A stretch of 64,000 nt of DNA from Cichorium intybus (Eukaryota > Streptophyta > Magnoliopsida > Asterales > Asteraceae), in contig CM042014.1 of NCBI GenBank assembly GCA_023525715.1, positions 22,692,904-22,756,903 on the forward strand, written 5' to 3'. The position numbers and the translations under genes are program-made. How positions within the stretch are numbered: the stretch's first letter is position 1; each line of letters begins with the position of its first letter. This document shows, piece after piece, positions 32,414 to 44,809 of the stretch. Below the pieces are notes generated by a model, which saw only the letters and a list, made by a program, of their open reading frames with translations, had not been told where the DNA came from and made no database searches.

Positions 32414-35340
32414 TACCAAATTTGGTTTGTGGGAGGAATAGTACTATTCAATTGGTTTTCCTATTTCCAGAGTCAGGACTACTAAATTCATATTATAGTA
32501 TAATTGGTAAAAGCATAATATATAAATTGCAAATAAGCTTCTATTTGGAAATAGCAATTTTGATTCTTCTTATACCAAACTTTTATATTTACGTTTTTTC
32601 CCCTCAACTAATTTCGAATTAATTGTTTTAATCCCTAATTATTATAAATTTATATTATTAGTATTTCGTAAGTTGCGATTCCAGTCCCTTATTATATATT
32701 CAAGTTACATTTTCCGTCCCTTACGTAATTTTTCTTTATCGAACTGCGTTTTTCAATATACCGGGCTTCCGCAGCATCGCGCGGCCAGTTCGAATACTAG
32801 TTTGTATATAAATGTCTAAATGGTTATTGAAGTCGAGACAGTACAAGTGTGGATACTCTATACAAATCGAAAGGATCATAAATCATATCATTTCACGGGT
32901 CACGTCACACAAAATCTAAATATCAATCCGATTATCATCTCTCACTCTATTTTTTAAATGGGCTGTCAAATATATATACAATGAAAACCGGTCAAAATAT
33001 TACCAGCCGAATTAATAAAATTGATAGTCAACATGTTTTGTTGATATTACCGTACCAATTAAGTATTCATGGTATAATAATGATAAAAAAATTTGAGATA
33101 CCATGATAGTACCGTACCAATTAATTCATTATATATACGAAATCAAATTTCAATTATATACGAAATCAAATTTCAATTATCATGTGATTTAGTGTTTACA
33201 ATGTTAAAAGAATGAGTATTAGCTAATTAAGCGTATTAGTCAATAGTTATTACACATTAAATTTAGAAATTATAAAGTTAACCAATATTACTTCAATAAA
33301 AGTCATTAATAAATTTTAATTATTACTAAGATAATGTCTTGGTATATACCGTTACCAAGTTGTACCAACCAAAGTTGTTGGTAACTAAATAAGTTGATAA
33401 CAAATATAAATGGTACGGTACTGATAGCAAATTTTTTGTACCAATTATAGTTGGTACGGTATATGGTTCGGAAAAAAATAATCGATACCATACCACTTCC
33501 ACCCCTACTTTTTAATACTTCATGTTTATATTTTTAATTCGCACGTAAACTTTTCTACGTCTATTGTATTTACAAATTTTGGTTAATTTTCAAAACTTAT
33601 CTTATAATTTACTTTGATTATAGTGGTTGGTAGGGGTTACAATGATTGTGATATAATCTAAAACTTTTAGCATAACATTAGCAAATTAATGTTTTGAAAA
33701 ATTCATTTGATTGATTGAGATGAGAATTACTCCGTTGTGCAATAGGTAATTACAACTAAGGCTATGCATACCACGGTTGTGTCCTAGGTCTGACGTGGCT
33801 GGTTGCCACGCCATGGAACATCGCCCTGGGCAGGCGTGGACCACGGCTTCGTGGCTGGAGAGACGTAGAGCAACGACTGCTTCCTCGAGTTTTTTACCAA
33901 AAGATTGTAGTTGGAAAATATATTTACTAAAACACAGTACTTTTGAATTTATTTACCATTTAATTGTGTTTTTCTAATATGTTAACAAAAATTATCGGTT
34001 TCTTCTCCTTAAAACCCATGAGTGCTTCTCCAAGTCTCCTAAACCATCACACTTCTTGTCCATTAATTCTATCCATCAGTGCATCTCCTAAACCACTGGC
34101 ACTAGTTCTAGTCATGGGGTTTTTGTACCCACGACAACCCTTGCAACGATGATTGTTTTCTTCTCCATGATACCCACCGACGTTTCTCGTGAACCATTGG
34201 CGCTTGTTCTTGTAATTTGGTTTTCTACACCGGCGACAACCCTTGCACAACCAATGATCCACCCTTCCTTCTATGCACAGCGATGAACCATCTCCTCCCC
34301 CAACCAATACCGGAAAAGCTTTCAGCTAACGCTGGGGATAACCATTGCCATCAACGAACCCAACCCTCCTACGTTGGCGAACCATGCCATCATCGTAGAA
34401 ACATTAACAATGTGTGAAAACCCCTTTCCGTTGACTTCTTTCTCTTTCTACTACATTTTCTACAATCCAATAATAATCGATGCTCCTTTGTAATTTTGGT
34501 ATAACATGTTTCACATATGGAAGTTAGACAAAAAAAAAACAGGATCATATAGAATTCTATTTGTTGAATAATGTTATAATAACATCAATTTTGGTCGTTT
34601 TTCTTAATTTGAGATCCAAAACCTCCAAAACCCATTTTATGTTAGCTTATACCAAGCTTGTATATACCTTCATCAACTTAGAATTTACATGTAAATTCGT
34701 AAATTTTCTTACATTCCTTAGCCTTACCGGTGACAAAATGAAATTGGGTACTTATGTCATTTTCTGATGAGCAAACTAAACAAAGAGGAGAGGATCGTCT
34801 TCGACGAACTGAGAGTTCGGTCCATATAATTTTATTTTCTGTAAAATAGATGGTCCACCAAAAACCATCTTTTTGTAAATAAAATTGAAACTACCATACT
34901 TTGGTAAATATTTTTAAAAAATACTATCCTCCGGTACAAAACTCCTGCTTCCTCTCTATCTCTCTCCTCAGTTGCTTCTTCCTCTCTCTCCTTCTTCCTC
35001 TCGATACATCAGTGGGGTTTATTTAAGATTACCCAAACCTTTAATGAGTTAGTGGTCGAATATTTTTGAAAGAGTATTGTAATTATATTGAAATGAGGTC
35101 GTAAAAGCTTATGCAACACAAATGAAAAAAATAAATATCATCACCTATATGAGTGGTCGTAAAGTTATTCAATTATAATCCACAAACTTCTCAACAATGT
35201 AGGTATTCCCCCAAATTGTTATAACCAAACCAAAATCAAAATGAATAAAAATTTTCGAAAATAACCAAAATACAAATACAATCTTATTTATTTATATGTA
35301 CATATATGTATCCACAAATATACAAAGGAAATGCAAAAGT
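32053..35340. other. Intergenic, AT-rich, decayed repeats
   Basis: No gene is supported. Seen: a (TA)n tract at 32378-32409. GTACCAA/TTGGTAC-rich palindromic sequence lies at about 33040-33500 and ends in a CCACTTCCACCCCTAC motif, which looks like a decayed MITE. A small GC-rich CCACG-word patch lies at 33765-33870. A degenerate two-unit repeat of about 120 bp lies at 34090-34260. A CT-rich stretch lies near 34950-35005. Confidence 0.45.
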
Positions 35341-38300
35341 TTACATGGGCAGCAGATATTGGAACTCAAATTCATATGGTAACTTTTCTACAATGGATGA
35401 AACCTTTGCATTATTCACTCCTCTAAAGCAATCCACCATTGATTTCCTTAATGAACCAGAAGTTGGCAATTCTTGGCACAACCATTCCACCAATCTTTCC
35501 AAATCTTGTGCAAAATCATGCATGTTTCTAAGCAAAAGCTCTGGGAGGCCAATTTTCTTTGCACTTGTTACAACTATCGAAGCTTGTAGGTACTCTAGCT
35601 TTGCTCTTTCCAACTCATTTACGACCCCATCGCCTGTAAACACCCTCACCTTTATCCAAACATGTTAGGACACACACACACGAAAACGATAAATATACAC
35701 TCGAAAAGACTTTAAATAGATACTTACAGCGGGAGAAGAGCGTGTGCCACAACACAAAGCAAATGTGACATTGGGGTCCATTGATTCGAGTCCATGAAGT
35801 TTGCGGAAGACTGCTTCTTTATCATCCCTTTCCTCCTTACCATAAATCTAATCGATCAAAATATAAACTTGAATATATAAACGAGCTCTTGTAAGCAACC
35901 GAGGGTTAATTAGTAACTAATCAAGGACGTCTACCTTTTCGACGATTGAAGCTTCTTGCCTTCTCAATATGACATGTTCGATAGCTTGAGCATTTATTGT
36001 GTTGCCTCCGATCTTCAATGTTGCCTGATTCACATTTCCTAAATTATTTCGGATCATGTTTCACAAAAGCTAGTGAGTTTGATCGTTTTTTTTCCCATTC
36101 ATGCTTGGGCCTTACGGTTGGGGAAAGTGGGCACTTCAGCACTTGTACTGATTGGAATATTTGGGCTTAATGTTAATTTCACAAATATATATAAAAATAC
36201 AAGGGCCTTTCGATCATTTAATCTATGCCAAAGAATAGACAAAGCTATAGACCACTATTTGTGTGTGGGAGGAGAATTTCATTTAATATCACCCTTTAAA
36301 ACATGTTTACAGTTTTCAGTTTGTCCCACTTGAAAATTTTCCCGAATTTGCCTATGAATTATGATTATGGTAATCCCGTACCTTGTTCATGAGAGTCAGT
36401 AGTTTCTCGGGACTAGAAGGAACTCCATATTGAAGAAACCCCTGAAATTACAAGTTAAAATCGAAACACCATATCAGGAAATCTACTTAAATTATCATTT
36501 ATATATAGACGATTGGTGAACACGGAAAGCTTACATGCATGATACAAGCATTGTACATGTTGATCCAGAATGCTAATTTCTGCTGTGAAGTCAAAAACAT
36601 CAAATCCACCTTTTGTAGTCCATTCATATAAGCCCTGCAATTACAACATTAGTAGAACATTATACAACTCATCAATGCATGGATCAGGTCTCAAAGTCTT
36701 GAAAAGTACCTCAACTTTTGTAGCAATGGAATGTAACTAGAACTTGAAATGCATTTAGGGTCCAAAGAACTTGAAGTGAACTTAACCAAGTTCTTGTAGC
36801 ATCCAATGTCTCTAGGAATGGAGTCTTCCAGGTTAAAGATTCCATAAGGGTCTTGCTGCCTAGACTCCTTCTGAAGCAGCAAGCTAGCCTTTGAGTTCAA
36901 GCAGGGTTCAGCCCTGAAACTCATCGAAAAGTTGGCTGATCTTGAAATCGGCCCGGATTTCTCGAGCTCCATGGTTCTCGATGTCCTCAGAAGCCTCGTG
37001 AATATGAAGATCAAACATTTCATAATGTTTTCCGAAAGCTTGTTTGGTGACCATTTTAGAATGTTCTCTTCTTCAGATTGTGATGACGTATCTGAAGACG
37101 CCGCGAGATTGCGTTCTTTCTAGTAATAGATAGAACACCGAATTGTTGAACTTAGATACAATAAAAGTATAAAACGATGTTTCTAATCTTATAGTATGTA
37201 TCAAATTATAGCATACCTTAGGAGTTACATGCCTTGTATCTCTTGCAGGCGACGGTGGTTTTAGAATCCCAGTTCTTCTTGGGGTTCGTGCGCGGGACCC
37301 AAGTTCATCGTCGTTCTCGTGGTTTTCTTTCTGATCAGAAAACGATACGATTTTCGTTCTTGATTTTTCGTGTGAATTGAAGTCTCGGAGACTATAATCA
37401 CCCTTTATGGCTTTACTAATGAAGTGCAATGCCTTGGTCTCAAACGACAATTTGTCACCGTATCCTCTAGTATTCGGCGGCAGCAATGGTGTCGCCGGAG
37501 CTACAGAACCGTTGGGAGTTTGACGAAATTGCCCTTGTTTGGATTTAGATTCTCTTGTGGCTTCCTTCTCTTTGTTCAAGTCAGTTTGAAGATGGCTTAT
37601 TTGGCTTTCTAGTCTTGTTATTTCATTCTCAACCATGGCTAGTTCTGTCAATAACTCCTTCATCTGTCACGTAAAACAAACGGTCTCATGAATTATAAGA
37701 ATTCGAGTCAGAATATTAAACTTTACACGGACATAATGGCACCTTTGGAGGAAGGGAATTCGGGATATGAAGAGCGGAATGGTCTTGTTGATGGTACGTT
37801 CGTTTCAGAAGCTCCCCGACTTTTTCTTCGTGGTCTAGCATTTTTTGAAGCGTCGATACCTTATTTAATGAATGGAAAAAATAAAATGTGAACCGAAATG
37901 CATTGGGTCATGTAGATTAATTTCTTTAAGTTACATACAAATATAGAGATGGATGAAAGCCGATTAAAAATGGGGAATGGTGAGCCATGACTGATGATTG
38001 TGTTAGTACACACGCAAGCCATGTTATATTAACAACTAAACCATAAATTTTTTTGTTTATAGAAACATTCACAAAATATATATAGAGTTTCTTTATCGGT
38101 TCATATGACATGTTCCGTAAGTAATGCCAAGAAACATATAACATGCAACTACCTATATCATGCCCACAACCTAAGCTATAGTACTGGAATTGATTAAAGC
38201 AAAAGATGTTAATTATAATTGATGAAAATGGTAACATTTGATTCTTAGATTGATTACATATTCTTAAAACCAACAAGTTGATTAATGTCATCTTATAGAT

Positions 38301-38540
38301 AATTACATTTTACAAGTACATCGAAAAGGGAATACTTGAAGTACCTCTCTTTCTAATTCTTCCTTCTTCAGATGTCCACTAAGCTGATTCTGGTTTTTCT
38401 GAAAAAAAAAAAGGATTCATGGTAAAACATTAATCTTGAAATGTTAAATCTCTCTATGGTTAAAGTGGACTTACAGTAACGGCGGTACTGTTGGTGGCGG
38501 GTGAGGCGTTGGTGGTGGGGGTTTGAGCTGCCATCCACAT
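35341..38540 (-). CDS. MIP1 leucine-zipper / DUF547 domain protein
   Basis: Ten coding exons on the minus strand: 38540-38475, 38398-38345, 37859-37743, 37663-37217, 37119-36710, 36634-36535, 36441-36382, 36024-35935, 35847-35728 and 35649-35341. All introns have GT..AG ends and the phases join without a break, giving 590 aa. Residues 23 to about 110 are a coiled coil (LEREVSTLQKMLDHEEKVGELL, MKELLTELAMVENEITRLES), matching the MIP1-type leucine zipper. A Ser/Pro/Lys-rich linker follows. Then comes DUF547 with PNKLSENIMKCL, PRDIGCYKNLV, QQKLAFWINMYNACIMH, GGNTINAQAIEHVILRR and CCGTRSSPAVRVFTGDG. The family is plant-wide and its biochemical role is poorly defined; the coiled coil suggests dimerisation. 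ATG at 38540 is the first in the exon; a second, in frame, is two codons later. Confidence 0.88.
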
Positions 38541-39018
38541 GACCGGAGTAGAGTGGCCAGGAAAGAAGCAAAAGCAGTTGGGAGTGAAGATTTGCGAAGA
38601 AACATATATGTTTAAGTTGATATGAAGTAAGCAATGTTGTTGGTGGTGTTGCTTTGATAGGAAGGATGTTTGGTGGGGTGGTGGTGATGACGGCGGCGGT
38701 GGCGGTGGTGGTGGTTGTGAATGTTGACGTTTGAATTTGGCGTTATAAGAATGAAAAGAGCTTTCATGATGAGAAAGATTGCTTCTTCGTGTTGTATTTC
38801 TAATTCTTTGTGGTAGTTACAGGTTATTTGAACGTAAACGTAAAAGGTGCTCATATCAATCATCACCATTCGACCATACACCAAATTAAATAAAAATATT
38901 TATATTTTTAAAGAGCAATTAAAAACGAATTTAAAACATCTTTATACTTTAGTCGACCATTAAGTATGACCAATAATTAGAAAAGAAAAAAAAAACAAAA
39001 ATAGTCATTCCTCATAAG

Positions 39019-39049
<31 letters not shown>

Positions 39050-40005
39050 GTTAATATTTAAATGTCACAAGACCCACTAGGAAATGGTTGACAAGAGTAT
39101 GAAATGGTCACTTCGAAATATGATATACGGTTGAAAAAAAAAAACATAATAAAATTTATAAACTCTACCACGGTACCACCTAACATTCCTTTTAAAATTT
39201 TTAGTAGGATCCTCCTATGGAATTTGAGATGGAATTCCCAAAAGTTTATTTATTATTGATGGACCTCTTTTTATTTCGTTCTGACATATCATTTGCATCG
39301 TTATCATGGTAAGAGGTTGGAGGATTAAATTTAGACCATGAGTTTCCTTCATTCGACTCTCGCTAGAATGTACTAGCGATTTGTGCCTTCTCCTGCATGT
39401 ATTAATTGTTAGCCAAATAAGTTTTTTTTTATTTATTATTTTTTATTTTTATTAGAACGGCAAATATAATCCTATCTATAACCTACTCCTAAATAACACC
39501 TAAATTTCCACCTAAATAAGTTTATTAGGCTCTTTATTTTGGGTCTTTTGTTAAGTCCACTTTAACTAGGTTTAACCTTATTATATATTTTGTCTTTATC
39601 TTTCTTTATACTTTTACTTTTCCTTAATAATAATGTGAAACCCTAGCCGTTCTTTTTGTTAGTTTACATGGGTGGCATAACAGGATATATCGGAAGTCCT
39701 CCCGAATATGAGAGTTGAATATTTTTCCATTACAAGTATAAATACAACACTTCTAGATCTAGTTTATAATGACTTAACAGCAACAATACATAGAAAAAAG
39801 TCCTTTCATTTTTTCCAATAGTGCTACAATTTTTAGAGAGGAACGCAAAAGTAATGTATATTGGAAATACTTACGCATAATTGCCATAAATTCCTCCTAA
39901 GCATTTACTCATCAACTCATCCAGAATTTCAAGTTCCAAATCCAAAGTCATATCCAAAAGGTAGGGATGGCAATTAGACAATAAAAATTGCAACGAGGAC
40001 AATTT
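38541..40005. other. 5' flank of the DUF547 gene and repeat-like sequence
   Basis: 38541-38890 is the likely 5' UTR/promoter of the DUF547 gene, with a (GGT)n-like stretch at 38690-38715. A 24-bp T run lies near 39019-39042. The stretch 39300-39510, read on the minus strand, has the GGATTATATTTGCCGTTCTAA tail shared with the SINE-like copy at 11150. No other gene is seen. Confidence 0.5.
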
Positions 40006-41395
40006 TATATTTTGGACAAAGAAATAAGTCACTGTTTAACATACAATTTTCACACTAACTAAATATGCAATTTTCAAACTAACTTTTCCAATTTTATCGA
40101 GTTTGACACTGCATATTTAGTTTTTGCAATTAAGTCACTATGTTTTCAGAAAATTGCAATTAAGTCATTATGTTTTCCAAAAAGTTGCGAAAATGACCAT
40201 ATGACAGGATGACAACAAGTTACCAGGTCATATGGTCAGATTTGCAATTTTTCAGAAAACCTAATGACTTAATAGCAAAAATAAAAAACATGGTGTCAAA
40301 ATCTAGAAATCTGAAAAAGTTAGCAATTTTTATGCAATTTACTCTATGCAATTTATACAACTTAATCACTTTACATGCCTCATACATGTCCAAAAAAGTC
40401 AATTTGTTGTTGCCTTGGATAGTTTATCCTAACAGCCCAAAAAAAACATAAAAAAAAAAAAAATCAAAGTTCAATGCTACTTATGATAACTACTTGTGAC
40501 AAAAAGCAATTTTGTCACAAGTAGCATTGAACTTTGATTTTTTTTCTTTTTTCGGGCTTTTAGGGTAAACTATCCAAGGTAACAACAAAATTACTTTTTT
40601 GGACACGTATGAGGCATGTAAAGTGATTAAGTTGTATAAATTGCATAAGGAAATTGCATAAAAGTCATTAACTTTTCCAGATTTCTAGATTTTGACACTA
40701 TGTTTTTTATTTTTGCTGTTAAGTCATTATGTTTTCTAAAAAATTACAAATCTAACTATATGACCTGGTAACCTGTTGTCATCCTGTCATATGGTCATTT
40801 TCTCAACTTTTTGGAAAACATAATGACTTAATTGCAATTTTCTGAAAACATAATGACTTAATTGCAAAAACTAAAAATACAGTGTCAAAATCGAGAAAAT
40901 TGAAAAAGTTACTGACTTTTATGCAATTTACCCTTAATATAATCATCACCATACAATATTCGGAATTTTCAAATTTCATGATAAACTAGTCTAGATCATA
41001 ACATAAAAAATAAAAATAATATTATAAATCTCCATGCTAGTATGTAACTAGTAATTACTTAACAAACTTTTTTTCTAATATCATATATAAAATTAAAATA
41101 TAACTTATAATAATAACAAAATTATAAGTCATATAAAAATATAAGTGGCCTAGGGTCTGGTAAATAAGATCGGATAATCAGACGTGTATAACTCTAATAC
41201 CATAATCATCTCAAACATGTAAAAATCATTAGAAAAAACCTCATATTAAGTCTCATATTCATTTACACGTTAAAAAGAATTTGGTTTTGGTTTTTCTGTT
41301 GGACTCAAGTTTTTTTGTAACGTCTATGGGAAGGACATAAAAATATTTTATGTATTGTATGTTAAACGGTGACTTATTTCTTTGTCCAAAATATA
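40006..41395. mobile_element. Foldback locus between 42-bp inverted repeats
   Basis: The repeats at 40006-40047 and 41354-41395 are inverted and match at 41 of 42 positions; their core is TTTGGACAAAGAAATAAGTC. Between them lies the large foldback 40079-40935 and about 420 bp of AT-rich sequence. They may be the ends of an older element into which the foldback inserted, or relics of a rearrangement. No target duplication was found. Confidence 0.45.
40079..40935. repeat. Long perfect-type hairpin (foldback), arms about 430 bp
   Basis: The left arm, about 40079-40495, is the reverse complement of about 40503-40935, with most positions matching by eye. Shared words include TGACAGGATGACAACA, GGTTACCAGGTCATAT, ACATGCCTCATAC and CTATCCAAGG. 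The loop is about 13 bp (AAAAAGCAATTTT) around 40500. Both arms repeat the phrase GACTTAATTGCAA with TCATTATGTTTTC. Open frames here are shadows of the palindrome. A transcript would fold into a long double-stranded RNA; silencing-RNA production is inference. Confidence 0.85.
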
Positions 41396-41874
41396 CATCT
41401 TTTTTTACCGTAGGTTGTCCAAATAAAATAAATACTCATCAAGTGTAAAATTCATACCCAATTTATTTGTTTTCCAATTAACAATTATCAACATATTAAT
41501 AACACTTATTTAGTTTGAAGTTTTTCTCAATCTGTAATATTAAAAACATATTATGTATTTAAATAATTGTTCATTATGTCATATATTAAATTGAATATTA
41601 ATACTGTTAAATGAAAGAAGGATGATAATTTTTTTAAGATGACGTGGAAGTAGAACTCCATATCTTTATTGGTAGGGTTTTTAATTGAATATGTTATTTG
41701 GCGTAGGTTTTACTTGTAAGCATTGCCCTTTTTGGGTTATCGGGTTATTCCTTCCCTAATAAGCCTCATGACCAAATACCCTTTTTATCTTCACACTAAA
41801 CCAACTTTACTAGCTAATGCTCCTTCCCTTCCAAGAATAATCATTCGTAATGTTTAAAATTATTTATAGTTTCA
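41396..41874. other. Intergenic AT-rich sequence, nothing recognised
   Basis: No coding frame or repeat termini were found. Confidence 0.5.
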
Positions 41875-42199
41875 TGAATATATGTAGTTAATAATTGAAC
41901 GTTCAGAATGGGAATTAACATATATACATTTGTAATAAGTTCAAACAAAAACCAATATACAAAATGTATCACCCATAACTTTAGAAATGACATTAGGTGC
42001 AATGTTTTATGTGCAAATCAATTGACAATTAAGTTCTATAATGTCAATGTGGTGATCTATCCGCACACGTTTGTAATCAAATGGGTAACAAATTAAATAA
42101 GTATATGTCAATGAATATTGAAATAAGACAATGATGTACTTAAAACTAAACTGAGTTTAACAATATACTAAATTACAAAGCAAGGATCATCACATACTA
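41875..42199. repeat. Tandem duplication, copy 1, left part
   Basis: Begins AATATATGTAGTTAATAATTG and matches 47443-47884 closely apart from about 120 bp present only in the second copy (47663-47790). The first copy resumes at 47028 on the other side of the LTR element 42200-47022. Confidence 0.85.
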
Positions 42200-42487
42200 T
42201 GTTAAGTCGGATTTGACGTGTGCGGAATAATAATAACATGAAGATCGAAACAAATATCCAAAGTGCCGAATGATTAATATTCAAATATAATCAAACATGT
42301 GAGAGTGTACAAGGTTATTGCATAAAGCACCTACACATCACATTGTGAGCTCTACCTAACAAATGACATAAACATGACTATATATAGGTAAGAGCTACAA
42401 CTAGGGCAAGGCCCAATAAACAATATTTTACAATGGACCGACCAAACTTGCAAACATCAATCCATGTAGGGCATTTGTACCCCAACA
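42200..42487 (-). repeat. 3' LTR of the LARD-like element
   Basis: TGTTAAGTCGGATTTG to TACCCCAACA. Followed by the polypurine tract, and related GGGGGAG motifs recur at 42606-42614 and 42702-42710. Confidence 0.9.
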
Positions 42488-43257
42488 ATCTCCCCCTCAA
42501 AGGTCGGAATGGATGATGTGTGGCAAGATGGAAAATGGGCACTAGCGGAACCGAAGATGACCACACAGGATGTAGAGGCGAATCCGATCTCCTCATATAC
42601 GTGAAAACTCCCCCTCAACGTGTCACCGGTCTTCATAAAATGTGATCATGAAATAACCCGCTAGATATGAGAATGCGCTCAATCGGGAAATTCAATAAAA
42701 ACTCCCCCTCGACATGAGCGTATTCGTCAAAGCCCAAAAATTCGGCAAGTTGCATTGAAAATATATGAATCATGGAGTTCAAAAAATTTCTCGTGTTCTT
42801 GTTCATCCTTTCTTGATCACCATTCATCCAAAAAAAATTGTTTTCGATGTGGGGATTTGACTTTGTTTAGAGTGGGGTTCCAAAATTTTATAAATTGGGG
42901 TTTTGTAACACCCGACTTATTAACAAAAACACCCCAAAATTTTTCATTTTTCAAACCAAATATTTTACAAACAAACCATAAGTATGGGGTTTAAGTTAAT
43001 ACAATACGAGTACAAGAGTATCACGAAGTACAATACATAAATATTATACATTCTTAAGCCGTGTAGTCACTTCAATACTAAGTCCTCAGTCACGGACTTT
43101 ATCTTTTCCCTTGGCGGGATCACGCTCACCTGCAGGGACATATCAATAAAACCGTGAGCTATAAAGCCCAATGAGTAATCAAACAAATAAACATGCATAT
43201 ATAAGAGAATAACAACAATTAAACTCTTAACAGTCTCTGTCCCAAAAGTCATAGTCA

Positions 43258-43470
43258 TCGCTGACCGCACCGTATATCATAGCCATAAAGGCCGCACCAA
43301 ATGTCATAGCCATATAGGCCGCACCAGAATATCATAGCCCGAAGGCCGCACCAATTTATCATAGCCCGAAGGCCGCACCAAAATATCATAGCCCGAAGGC
43401 CGCACCAAAATATCATAGCCCGAAGGCCGCACCAAAATATCATAGCCCGAAGGCCGCACCAGTTTAGGTT
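43258..43470. repeat. Tandem array of about 27-bp units
   Basis: Seven or so units of CATAGCCCGAAGGCCGCACC plus a short AT-rich joint (AAAATAT). Later, more diverged units continue to about 43545. The array reads as a repetitive Trp/Cys/Gly-rich frame on the minus strand that is not a gene. Confidence 0.9.
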
Positions 43471-43969
43471 CAATAACCCAATATCATGGTCCTAAGACCG
43501 CACCAGTTAATGTCAAAGATAGTAACCATAGCCAACAAGGCTGCACCAATATATCAAACTACATATAGTCGAGATTACTCACCTTGGTGATTGCTACAAC
43601 TAGCTTTCGTCGTTTCTTGCCTTGAAATGAACTCCGCAAGATTTTGTCCCGTACCTATAATTTCATTCATTTCACAATGATTATAGGTTAATATACCATT
43701 CTAATTGACTCTAATGCAATATAGTTCAATACAATATTATTATAAACAATGCCTAGTTAATAAACTTTCCGTTACTAACTTTTTATGAATTTTACTATTC
43801 ACCGAGGCATTCGAATCGATCTACAGTGCCCCTGAGGGGTCGAAAACTCAATATAAAAATTTTCCCAAACTTTTCAGACCATAACGAGCCTACGGTTCAA
43901 GTTTGAGCTAAATCGGACAAGCCAAGCAAAAGTTAGCGTTTTTTATCCCCTGCCTGGCCCCTGCTTGGA

Positions 43970-44040
43970 GGCGCACTGCGCCAGGGTCAGGGCGCACAGC
44001 GCCTGGGCGCACTCCGCCTGGCTTCTGGGCGCACTGCGCC
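43970..44040 (-). promoter_or_regulatory. Phased GGCGCACNGCGCC words
   Basis: Four words, at 43970-43982, 43991-44003, 44006-44018 and 44028-44040. Centre spacings are 21, 15 and 22 bp. Each word is close to an odd palindrome. They stand out from AT-rich surroundings and lie just upstream of a TATA-like sequence on the minus strand. Confidence 0.5.
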
Positions 44041-44809
44041 TGGCGCCAGTGCAGGTCTCCTGGCCAGTCGCGATTTGTGCACTGTAGCTTGCAGTTTTGG
44101 TCCATTAAGTCCTTATTTCTGTTCTTAATCGTTTGGGGTTTGTTCCTAGGCTAAAACCTTACACTTTAGCAAGGTTTTCAACCATCTAAACCCACTCAAT
44201 CAATCATATGAAGGATTAGGGTTCTTAGTTCCAAAAACCCCAAAACTTCAAATTCATCACAAATAGCAATCTACTTCCAAAATCTTTGATTAAGTCTTTA
44301 TTAGCATGACTTAATGGAAGTATTACATCAACTTAACCACATAATCATAACTGCAAATGCAGTTTTTTTGAGTTCTACAAAACTCATCAAGAATAACTAG
44401 TCAAGAACTTGAAGAGCTTACCTCCAAAACTTCCAATTCTACCCTTTGAAGCTAATAACCAATTTACAACCTTCAATCTTCAAGAATCCTCTAAAGCCTT
44501 GCTGAAATCGCTCAAGAACACATCTCCCGTAATTGCCAAAATTCTGCACACAAATGGGAGAAGCTTCCAAGCTTTTATACCTCCAAAAATTACATTTTGG
44601 TCCTTGAAGTTGCATTTTTAAGACTTTTGCCAAAATTTACACAAATAATGACAAAATCAGATTATTATAACATTTTAAGTCCAAGACTCAAAATATTATT
44701 ACGAAACAAGTCCTTTTCTGTCCAAAAGACCAAATTACCCTTTTGAGGTAAAATGACCATTTTGCCCTTTTTATTATAATTACATAATAAACATGTTTTT
44801 GGCGTTACA

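Larger units (their letters stand above)
42904..44809 (-). mobile_element. Gypsy-type solo-LTR-like block
   Basis: Runs from TGTAACACCCGAC to TTGGCGTTACA, so it has TG..CA ends in the style of the solo LTR at 25718-27762. The flanking 5-mers GGTTT and AATTT match only 3/5, so the target duplication is not confirmed. It holds a tandem array near the TGTAACACCC end and a phased GC-word cluster near the middle, the same layout as the other solo LTR. A TATA-like GGATAAAAAA (minus strand, about 43938-43947) lies about 20 bp downstream of the GC words. No gene. Confidence 0.6.

Noticed and set aside
33765..33870. GC-rich CCACG-word patch as a MITE
   Set aside because: No terminal repeats or target duplication could be defined.
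38612..38884. Extra 5' exon for the DUF547 gene
   Set aside because: The frame is His/Arg low-complexity, and the coding sequence starts cleanly at 38540 with all later exons in phase.
43255..43473. Trp-Cys-Gly repeat protein
   Set aside because: It is a 27-bp tandem DNA array inside a solo-LTR-like block, with no start or splice context.
43258..43545. Possible CRISPR-like array
   Set aside because: Units are contiguous tandem repeats with 5-7 bp joints, not repeats with unique spacers, and the context is a plant LTR.
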